Source: Runella sp.
Lineage (GTDB): Bacteria; Bacteroidota; Bacteroidia; Cytophagales; Spirosomataceae
Direction of reading: 5' to 3'
Length of the DNA: 64,000 nucleotides
NCBI GenBank assembly: GCA_023254175.1
Contig: JALQYJ010000023.1
Coordinates: forward strand, 18,174 to 82,173
Shown: piece by piece, positions 36,120 through 43,078 of the stretch
Layout: every line of letters begins with the position of its first letter
Position numbering within the stretch: the stretch's first letter is position 1
Made by a program: the position numbers and the translations under genes
The notes under the pieces: generated by a model
The model's input: the letters and a program-made list of their open reading frames with translations, nothing else
Databases searched by the model: none
What the model was told of the DNA's origin: nothing

Positions 36120-36884
36120 CTATTTCGCAATAATCACTTCAATGTCGTTTTGCTTGAAAAGCTGTAAATGACCGTCTTCGATACCACTATCGGTTATCAA
36201 ATAATTAATCAACGACAGCGCCCCGAGGCTTGCAAAAGCACTTTTTCCTACCTTGCTCGAATCGGCTACCAAGTAGGTAGTTTCGGCGGCATCAATCATT
36301 GCTTTTTTTACTACTAAGTCACTGATACTCGGGTAGGTAAGACCTGCTTTGAGCGAAATCCCTGCCGTGGCTAAAAACAACTTTTGCACGTGAATGCCTT
36401 TGAAAAAATCAGCCGCTTTCTGCCCCGTCAGTGACAACGTCGGTGGCTTAAACTCCCCTCCCGTCAGGATGACTTCAATGTTTTGTTCCGCCCCCAGCAT
36501 CAAGCCAATATTCATGGCATTGGTGATGACCGTTAGGCGGCGATTTCCTTTGATTTTTTTTGCGATTTCCGTCGTTGTACTTCCCGAATCTAAAATAATC
36601 GTATCTCCATTATCGATGTAGTCAAGGCAAGTAGCAGCGATTATTTCTTTTTTGTCCATGTTTTCTTGGTGTGCCAACGAAAACGAACTTACTTGTTCTC
36701 GAACACTTTTGAGGTATGCACCTCCATGCTCCCGTACTACAATCCCCTCTTTTTCAAGCTTTTCTAAATCTTGACGTATAGTCACTTCAGTTACTTTAAA
36801 CAAGTGAGCTAAATCCACGACTTTGGCAGAGCCATCTTCGTACAATAGTTCCAGTATTTTCTCTCTTCTTTGATTTGGAAGCAT
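36120..36884 (-). CDS. DeoR/GlpR family transcriptional regulator
   Basis: A 254-residue regulator. The N-terminal winged helix-turn-helix spans about residues 3-58 (QRREKILELLYEDGSAKVVD and VTEVTIRQDLEKLEKEG). The C-terminal sugar-phosphate sensor domain has the typical ILDSGSTTTEIAKKI and VITNAMNI segments and LVADSSKVGKSAF. It is the first gene of the cluster and probably represses it until a phosphorylated intermediate, plausibly the kinase product, appears. TTTC-rich candidate operators lie just upstream. Confidence 0.92.
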   Translation of the reverse strand: MLPNQRREKILELLYEDGSAKVVDLAHLFKVTEVTIRQDLEKLEKEGIVVREHGGAYLKSVREQVSSFSLAHQENMDKKEIIAATCLDYIDNGDTIILDSGSTTTEIAKKIKGNRRLTVITNAMNIGLMLGAEQNIEVILTGGEFKPPTLSLTGQKAADFFKGIHVQKLFLATAGISLKAGLTYPSISDLVVKKAMIDAAETTYLVADSSKVGKSAFASLGALSLINYLITDSGIEDGHLQLFKQNDIEVIIAK

Positions 36885-37508
36885 TGTTTTACTTTTTAAA
36901 ACATTTGAACAGATTAATTTCCTCCAAAGAAAAGAAATAAAAAGAAAACATTAAAAGCTTAATGAAATTAACCTTTTGTTGTGGTTTATGCAGTGTCAAA
37001 TTTTTATTTTTTGCAAATTTCAAAAGAAAACAAAAATAATCGAAATATATTCGAAATTTTTTTAAACTTTTTAAAAATCTCTAAAAGTAAAATTTATACT
37101 TTTCCACTATTTAGACATACATCATATTTCGTCTATTTACGCAATAAAATTTGCAAATTAACCTCATTAGCCAAATATTTTACCTATACTTACCTTTCCT
37201 TTAATTTGTATTTTACCGATTTAATGCCTCAATACACTTTCGTTTATTTTTGCTTTCTCAGGTCAGTTCAAGATAAGTATTTTAGGGAGTGGCCCTATAT
37301 TTATTTTACTTTTTAATGATTTTATAGTATTTATTCTATAATACCTCTTTCATTGCCCGACCATCAGCCACCCATTTTAACAGAATCACAGCGATGCTAC
37401 CTGCGGTCTTATCATTCCCCACCTATTAATAAACAAAAGAGGTAATTATAGGCCACAAAAAATAATTTTACCAAATTGCAGAATCAACTCTTAAACCTAT
37501 TTTTACCC
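36885..37508. promoter_or_regulatory. AT-rich divergent control region with candidate DeoR operators
   Basis: About 620 bp between the DeoR gene (minus) and the aldo/keto reductase gene (plus). Two purine-rich tracts, 36924-36951 and 37021-37037 (CAAAAGAAAACAAAAAT), read on the operon strand as repeated TTTC/TTTT units, the pattern bound by several DeoR-family repressors such as AgaR. The second is followed by the near-palindrome TCGAAATATATTCGA. Assignment as operators is inference from resemblance. A 111-codon open frame here (36981-37316) is too AT-driven to be called a gene. Confidence 0.4.
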
Positions 37509-38324
37509 ATGGTACCTTTGGTTACGTTAAACAATGGCCTACAAATGCCTCAAATTGGACTAGGCGTGTACGACCCTCAACCTGGCCACGACATCCGTCA
37601 AGCCGTTTTGTGGGCGTTAGAACTTGGTTATCGGCTCATTGATACCGCTGCTGCCTATCACAATGAGGTGGAAGTAGGACAAGCTATGCGCGACAGTGGT
37701 ATCGCACGAAATGAGATTTTTCTTACAACCAAAGTTTGGAACGATGACCAAGGCTACAACGCTACCCTTCGGGCGTTTGAGGAGAGCCTTCGTAAACTCA
37801 ATACCGACTATGTTGATTTGTATCTTATCCATTGGCCTGTGCGTGAGCACCGTCTCCAAACATGGAAGGCTCTTGAGAAGCTTTATGCTGATGGGAAAGC
37901 GCGTGCTATTGGGGTTTCTAATTATTATACCCCTCATTTTGAGGAGCTTTGGCCGCATACGTCCATTGTCCCAGCCGTTAATCAAATTGAGTTAAGTCCG
38001 TATTGTCACTTGCCCGAAGAATTGAACTACTGTCGCCAACGAGGTATTCAAGTTGAAGGGTATGCGCCTTTAGTGCGAGGACTGAAATCTGATGATCCGC
38101 GACTCATCAACATCGCTGAAAAATACAACAAAAGTACGTTTCAGGTGCTTATCCGTTGGGCAATTCAGCAAGGAGCCATCACGATTCCAAAATCGGTTTC
38201 AAAACACCGTATCGCGGCCAATATAGACGTTTTTGACTTTGAATTGTCAACCGCTGATTTTGCAGAAATGAATACATGGCACGACGACACCCGCATTGCT
38301 TGGAACCCCATGGAGTTTTTGTAA
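37509..38324 (+). CDS. Aldo/keto reductase (2,5-diketo-D-gluconate reductase type)
   Basis: About 271 residues of NADPH-dependent carbonyl reductase. The catalytic tetrad is visible: Asp and Tyr in LIDTAAAYHNE, Lys in LTTKVWND, His in YLIHWP. The cofactor segment IPKSVSKHRIAAN is near the C-terminus. I start at 37509 (MVPLVTLNNGLQMP) because the upstream eleven codons are not family-like. It is divergent from the DeoR-led cluster and could share its control region, though it may be unrelated. Substrate unknown. Confidence 0.9.
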   Translation: MVPLVTLNNGLQMPQIGLGVYDPQPGHDIRQAVLWALELGYRLIDTAAAYHNEVEVGQAMRDSGIARNEIFLTTKVWNDDQGYNATLRAFEESLRKLNTDYVDLYLIHWPVREHRLQTWKALEKLYADGKARAIGVSNYYTPHFEELWPHTSIVPAVNQIELSPYCHLPEELNYCRQRGIQVEGYAPLVRGLKSDDPRLINIAEKYNKSTFQVLIRWAIQQGAITIPKSVSKHRIAANIDVFDFELSTADFAEMNTWHDDTRIAWNPMEFL

Positions 38325-38374
38325 CGGGTAAAAATGACGAAAAAATCAAAAAAGTGCTGCAACGTAATCAATGC

Positions 38375-39502
38375 CTAGCCTAAGGTACGTTTCAGTACTT
38401 CCGTGACTCGTTGAAGGTCGTCTTCGGTCAAATTGGACCCCGACGGGAGGCATAAACCATCGTCAAAAAGTGTTTCTGCTACTTGTCCACCATAATAGGG
38501 TGCCCCTTCAAACACAGGTTGGAGGTGCATGGGTTTCCATAAAGGGCATGCTTCAATGCTTTCTGACGCCAAGGCCACCCGAAGGGTTTCGCGAGTTACT
38601 CCTTTTGTTTTTACCACATCCACACGAATACAGCTCAACCAACGATTCGCATAACTCTCTTCTCTTTCAGGCTGGAAAGCAATACGCTCATCGCCATCAA
38701 AAGCTTGTTGGTACCATTCAAAATTAGCCCTCCGCTGGCTTACACGCTCGTCAATTACCTGCATTTGTCCTCGGCCAATTCCGGCGCAAACATTGCTCAT
38801 TCGGTAATTATAACCAATCTGCGAATGTTGGTAATGAGGGGCATTGTCGCGGGCTTGAGTGGCCAAAAAGCGCGATTGTTGTATCAACGCTTCGTCCTCT
38901 GATAGCAAAGCCCCACCGCCCGAGGTAGTGATGATTTTATTACCGTTAAAAGACAAAATATTCAGCTTTCCAAAGCTACCTAATTTACGTCCTTTCCAAC
39001 TTGCCCCTAGTCCCTCGGCGGCATCTTCAATCAGGGGAACTTCATAACGAGCACACACCTCTATGATTTCGTCGATTTTGGCGGGCATCCCATACAAATG
39101 CACCGCAATCACTGCTTTTACATTTTTTCCTCTGACTCGTTCGCTTTTAATAGCCTCCTCTAACACCTCGGGGCAGATATTCCACGTTTGCCATTCTGAA
39201 TCTACAAATACGGGCGTAGCGCCTTGATACACAATTGAATTTGCCGAGGCCGCAAAGGTAAACGACTGACAAATAACGACATCTTCCTGCCCTACCCCGA
39301 GCATTACCAAGGCCAAATGTAACGCCGCCGTCCCCGACGATAACGCCGCCGCATGGCCGACGCCTACATATTGGCTAAGGTCTTTCTCAAACCCATCGAC
39401 GTTGGGACCCAGCGGAGCTACCCAATTGGTTTCAAATGCTTCTTGTACGTACTTTTGTTCGTGACCGCTCATGTGCGGCGAGGAAAGCCAAATTTTATTC
39501 AT
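38375..39502 (-). CDS. DegT/DnrJ/EryC1/StrS aminotransferase family protein
   Basis: A 375-residue pyridoxal phosphate enzyme of the sugar aminotransferase family. The cofactor lysine is Lys189 in LSFNGNKIITTSGGG, the aspartate that holds the pyridine ring is in PLIEDAAEGLGA (Asp160), and the N-terminal SSPHMSGHEQKYV is typical. It most resembles nucleotide-amino-sugar aminotransferases (PglE/WecE-like) used for surface glycans. No other glycan gene is adjacent, so the sugar is unknown. Divergent from nagA with a 66-bp gap. Confidence 0.93.
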   Translation of the reverse strand: MNKIWLSSPHMSGHEQKYVQEAFETNWVAPLGPNVDGFEKDLSQYVGVGHAAALSSGTAALHLALVMLGVGQEDVVICQSFTFAASANSIVYQGATPVFVDSEWQTWNICPEVLEEAIKSERVRGKNVKAVIAVHLYGMPAKIDEIIEVCARYEVPLIEDAAEGLGASWKGRKLGSFGKLNILSFNGNKIITTSGGGALLSEDEALIQQSRFLATQARDNAPHYQHSQIGYNYRMSNVCAGIGRGQMQVIDERVSQRRANFEWYQQAFDGDERIAFQPEREESYANRWLSCIRVDVVKTKGVTRETLRVALASESIEACPLWKPMHLQPVFEGAPYYGGQVAETLFDDGLCLPSGSNLTEDDLQRVTEVLKRTLG

Positions 39503-39568
39503 TATTCATTGGAAATCTTGCCGAAAGTTCCACATCTTTCGGCAAGTTCACAAATTAAACCCGATTCC

Positions 39569-40717
39569 ATGTACGTTCTGACCAATTGCACCATTTATAC
39601 AGGCGAGACTGTCCTTACCCAACATGCCGTGGTCGTTGACGGCAACCGCATCAACCGCATCGTACCTACAAAATTGATTCCAAACGACTTACCCGTTTAT
39701 GACCTGCAAGGTCACGACCTCACCGCAGGCTTTGTTGACATTCAATTGTACGGCGGACAAACGGGCTTTTTTGTGCGGGATTTATCGGCCGAATCATTGG
39801 ATGATATGGTCAATACCCATCAGCAAGACGGAACAGCGGCTATCATCCCTACCCTCTATTCTACGTCACGGGAACGGATTTTGAAAGCCATTGAAGTAAC
39901 CAAAGCTTACATTGCGTCGGGAAAAACAGGAGTGTTGGGGCTACACATTGAGGGGCCATTTATCAACCCTGAAAAAAGAGGAGCACACAGCGCCGCGCAA
40001 GTACGTATCCCTACCGAAACCGAGCTGGAAGAAATCATTGAGCAAAGCCAAGGACTGCTAACATTGATGACGATTGCGCCTGAAGTATGGCCTCCTGAGC
40101 TTCTTACTCGCCTCCAAAACAGCCATATTCAACTCTCAATGGGGCATACCAATGCAACCTACCAACAAGCTAAGGCTTTTTTTGACTCGGGAATTTCGAT
40201 GGCGACACACCTTTACAATGCCATGCGCCCCTTTGAAAGCCGCGAACCTGGGGTAGTTTCAGCCATTTGGGACACGCCAACCGTGCACGCCAGCATCATT
40301 GCCGACGGTCATCACTGCGACTCCGCTACCATACGCATTGCCAAGCAACTCATGGGCGACCGACTTTTTTTAATTTCGGATGCTACTTTGGCAAAAATTG
40401 AGCCCCAACGTTTTGTTTTTGAAGATTTTACCGCCAATTACGATGGGCTTCGTCTGCTCAATGACGATGGAAAATTGGCCGGTTCGGCCATCACGCTGCT
40501 TGATGCCGTCCGTTTTTGTATCCAAACGGTGGGGCTTCCCAAAGAGGAAGTTTTTCGAATGGCCTCAACTTACCCTGCACAAGTAGTAGGTGTAGGTGAT
40601 CATTTTGGGAAAATCAAAGCAGGTTACACCGCCACTTTTGTCGTTCTCGACAACGAAACCAGAAAAACTAACCTCCCTTACCAACGAGCCACTAATCAGG
40701 CAAAAAAAGTCACTTAA
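39569..40717 (+). CDS. nagA: N-acetylglucosamine-6-phosphate deacetylase
   Basis: A 382-residue amidohydrolase. The start is at 39569 (MYVLTNCTIYTGE); an in-frame open stretch upstream overlaps the divergent aminotransferase gene and is not family-like. Metal and active-site elements are LHIEGPFINPEKRGAH, LSMGHTNA, THLYNAMRPF, IADGHHCD and LISDATLAK. The enzyme deacetylates GlcNAc-6-phosphate in amino-sugar and peptidoglycan recycling. nagB is not adjacent. Confidence 0.92.
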   Translation: MYVLTNCTIYTGETVLTQHAVVVDGNRINRIVPTKLIPNDLPVYDLQGHDLTAGFVDIQLYGGQTGFFVRDLSAESLDDMVNTHQQDGTAAIIPTLYSTSRERILKAIEVTKAYIASGKTGVLGLHIEGPFINPEKRGAHSAAQVRIPTETELEEIIEQSQGLLTLMTIAPEVWPPELLTRLQNSHIQLSMGHTNATYQQAKAFFDSGISMATHLYNAMRPFESREPGVVSAIWDTPTVHASIIADGHHCDSATIRIAKQLMGDRLFLISDATLAKIEPQRFVFEDFTANYDGLRLLNDDGKLAGSAITLLDAVRFCIQTVGLPKEEVFRMASTYPAQVVGVGDHFGKIKAGYTATFVVLDNETRKTNLPYQRATNQAKKVT

Positions 40718-40990
40718 AAATATCCATTTGATTATCCTACTTACGGAGATTATAGCCTTGTTTGTCGCCTCTGTGATATTTGGCCACTACGTTGGGAAAG
40801 GCACCGCCACGGGTAGTCAACTGTCTACGTGCAGCGAATTTGAGTCGTTGAGTAACGAAGTTTCAACTGACAGATTTTCCCAAAAACCGAACCTTATCAA
40901 GGTAAATCTAAGGCACTGTCTAAAATGGAATTTAGGGATGAATACCTCTTTACCTCCAGTGATAACGGCAGCATTCGCTAAAAGGGAGTA
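40718..40990 (+). pseudogene. Decayed coding stretch with a WD40-like fragment
   Basis: After nagA one frame encodes a hydrophobic helix (NIHLIILLTEIIALFVASVI) with no proper start, then loses protein character. In a second frame 40895-40981 reads YQGKSKALSKMEFRDEYLF and TSSDNGSIR before a stop, which resembles one WD40 repeat. This looks like the remains of a membrane-anchored repeat protein reduced by deletion. Weak evidence. Confidence 0.35.
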
Positions 40991-40999
40991 ATGCAGTTG

Positions 41000-42079
41000 C
41001 TAAAAAGCCTTCCCAAAACCTGGGTCGGCAAAGCGGTAATCTTTCACAAATTGTTCGTCGGAGAGGGTTTTTAAGAAGGCAATGATTTTGGCTTTTTCGC
41101 CGTCGGTCATCGCAATGCCAAGTTGGCCATTTGCTTGCAGCCCTGGGTCTAAGGTAGCGGTTTTTTGGACGTTGATGGCATAGTGATTTAGCACTTGTTC
41201 GAGGGTACTAAAGCGCCCATCGTGCATGTAAGGAGAAGTATAACCGACGTTGCGCAGGCTAGGAACCTTAAATTTATGGAGGTCGTCGGTGTTTTGAGTG
41301 ATGCGGAACCGCCCTTGGTCGCTGCTGCGGCTGTTGTCGAGGCCATTGTTACGAAACGACTGGTCGGTAAACAATTCGCCTGCATGGCAAGTCGCACATT
41401 TTTGTTTAAACAAGGCCAATCCTTCTTTTTCGGTCGCCGTGAGGGCGTTGGTTGTGCCGCGTAGGTAAAAGTCATAACGGGAGTTATTGGACACCAAAAA
41501 GACCATAAACTGCGACAGAGCTTTGGTAAAACGCTCGGTTGTAATTTCTGTACTGCCAAAGGCTTTTTTGAACAGTTCGGGGTAGTTGGGGTTTTTGCTA
41601 TCGCGGAGTTTTTGGAGGACATTCGGTAGCTTTTCGTCCATTTCAACGGGATTTTCAATGGGCGCAATCGGAAACAAATCCAACTGATGCACGCCCCCGT
41701 CCCAGAAAAACTCTTTCATCCACGCCATGTTTTGAATAGGCGGTGCATTTCTCATGCCAATTTTATCGTCAATTCCGTGGCTTAAATCGTGCCCGTGGTG
41801 GGTAAAAGCGACTGCTTGTTGGTGACAAGTTCCGCAGGCAATGGTACCATTTCGTGATAAAAGCCCATCGTAAAACAACGAGCGACCTAGCTGAAACCCG
41901 TCGTACGTAAGCGGGTTAGATTTGAGGTCATACACCAGCGGAGGAAAGTAGCTAGGCCGAGGCAGTTCCAGCGTCTCGGGCGTGGGCGTAGTGGGGTCGG
42001 GCGTGGATGACGATGATTGCCGACACGCCGCCCATCCAAATAAAACCATACCACCGATGACGAGAAACGACTTATTCAT
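41000..42079 (-). CDS. Di-heme cytochrome c peroxidase/MauG family lipoprotein (MbnH-like)
   Basis: A 359-residue exported protein with a lipobox (FGWAAC, Cys19). Two c-type heme sites are present: CGTCH (Cys82-Cys85-His86) and CATCH (Cys228-Cys231-His232). Spacing and surrounding MKEFFWDGGVHQLD and FKVPSLRNVGYTSPYMHDG fit the CcpA/MauG superfamily. The gene follows an MbnP-family gene by 6 bp. In methanobactin-linked systems MbnH, a member of this superfamily, oxidises a tryptophan of MbnP to kynurenine to make a copper site. That pairing suggests the same chemistry; a plain peroxidase is the alternative. Confidence 0.88.
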   Translation of the reverse strand: MNKSFLVIGGMVLFGWAACRQSSSSTPDPTTPTPETLELPRPSYFPPLVYDLKSNPLTYDGFQLGRSLFYDGLLSRNGTIACGTCHQQAVAFTHHGHDLSHGIDDKIGMRNAPPIQNMAWMKEFFWDGGVHQLDLFPIAPIENPVEMDEKLPNVLQKLRDSKNPNYPELFKKAFGSTEITTERFTKALSQFMVFLVSNNSRYDFYLRGTTNALTATEKEGLALFKQKCATCHAGELFTDQSFRNNGLDNSRSSDQGRFRITQNTDDLHKFKVPSLRNVGYTSPYMHDGRFSTLEQVLNHYAINVQKTATLDPGLQANGQLGIAMTDGEKAKIIAFLKTLSDEQFVKDYRFADPGFGKAF

Positions 42080-42085
42080 AGCTGG

Positions 42086-42886
42086 TTAATCTTTTACACT
42101 ACCAATGCTAAACATACTGGCGTAGTTATTGGCAATCGTACTTGAATAATCGGCAAACATCACCGTAGGATACTGGGCGAGGCTTACTTTTTGCGTACCA
42201 TTAAAAATCTTAGAAACATCGCTCACGACCTCAATCACGGGCTGTTGGTTGGGGCCAACGGTAGCGGCTACGCTTCCCAACGGCAACGTCACGGTACGGA
42301 GGTTGTTGAATGTTTTGGCATTATAGCCCCCAAATCCTCCAATGTGATAGCGGTATTTGCGGTTTCCTGCGGCATCAGCGGCCACTTGAGGTGAAGTTCC
42401 TTCAATTTTTAAGAAAATATAGCCCGAATTCCACGACCAATACATCCCGTCGCCATCATGGGTAACGTCGCCTGGGTCAAGCACACCCTTTCGACGACTA
42501 ATGTCCATCGTATTTCGAAGGCTATCGACTCCAATCGTAAAACGGAGTTCGGTATAGTCGCCCGCTGGAACGCCTCGCAAGGTTACTTTTTTGGAAGCAG
42601 GGTTGGTTTCTTTAATGAGAAAATAACTCGAATCTTGCGGAACAGTATAGAGCGTACCGTCCGATTTTTTGAAGGAAATGTTGCTGATGAAATAATTGTA
42701 GGTAGTTACCCCGAACGTTTCGCCCACCGCATTTTGGTACAAATCTTTGCCCAGCACCACATCTTGCATGCCTACTTTATTCGAAAAAGAAAGGGTAAGC
42801 GTATTTTTTTCGTTAGGGTCTGGGTCGGGTTTGCAAGATTGTAACGCAGTTGCGAAAATCAAAAGCCCGAACAACAACTTTTTCAT
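42086..42886 (-). CDS. MbnP family copper-binding-type lipoprotein
   Basis: A 266-residue exported lipoprotein (lipobox LQSC, Cys18). It carries the MbnP core: TLTLSFSNKVG, TTYNYFISNISF, RFTIGVDSLRN and GMYWSWNSGYIFLKIEG, with Trp150 and Trp152 in the segment where characterised MbnP has the tryptophan converted to kynurenine. HIGGFGGYN follows. Known MbnP binds copper after this modification by its MbnH partner, encoded here immediately downstream. No methanobactin biosynthesis gene is near, so the role is probably general copper handling. Confidence 0.85.
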   Translation of the reverse strand: MKKLLFGLLIFATALQSCKPDPDPNEKNTLTLSFSNKVGMQDVVLGKDLYQNAVGETFGVTTYNYFISNISFKKSDGTLYTVPQDSSYFLIKETNPASKKVTLRGVPAGDYTELRFTIGVDSLRNTMDISRRKGVLDPGDVTHDGDGMYWSWNSGYIFLKIEGTSPQVAADAAGNRKYRYHIGGFGGYNAKTFNNLRTVTLPLGSVAATVGPNQQPVIEVVSDVSKIFNGTQKVSLAQYPTVMFADYSSTIANNYASMFSIGSVKD

Positions 42887-43021
42887 TATGCCAAGAGTTT
42901 ACGTAAAGATAGTTTTCTTTTAGTAGTAACGCGTTATCGGGCAAAAATGATGCGAGAAAGGTAAAATTGTTGCGGGGAAGGTTTTTATACATTCATTCTT
43001 AAACACATAAAGGATACTAGA

Positions 43022-43059
43022 ATAAACACATAGAAAACAGAAGTAAACTATGTGTTTAT
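43022..43059. repeat. Intergenic 12-bp inverted repeat
   Basis: ATAAACACATAG (43022-43033) and CTATGTGTTTAT (43048-43059) are exact complements with a 14-nt loop, downstream of polX on its strand. It lies in a stretch of repeated acacata wording (43000-43070) and may end polX transcription. Confidence 0.6.
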
Positions 43060-43078
43060 CTGTGTCAAGTGAAGCTCT

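Noticed and set aside
36981..37316. 111-codon open frame in the control region of the sugar cluster
   Set aside because: Composition is driven by A+T (Phe, Tyr, Lys rich), there is no start context, and it covers the likely operator region.
39353..39568. Upstream extension of NagA (72 extra codons)
   Set aside because: It runs antisense through the start of the aminotransferase gene, and the NagA family starts at MYVLTNCTIYTGE.
41000..42079. Methanobactin biosynthesis locus
   Set aside because: Only MbnP- and MbnH-like genes are present; no MbnB, MbnC or precursor-like peptide is seen nearby.
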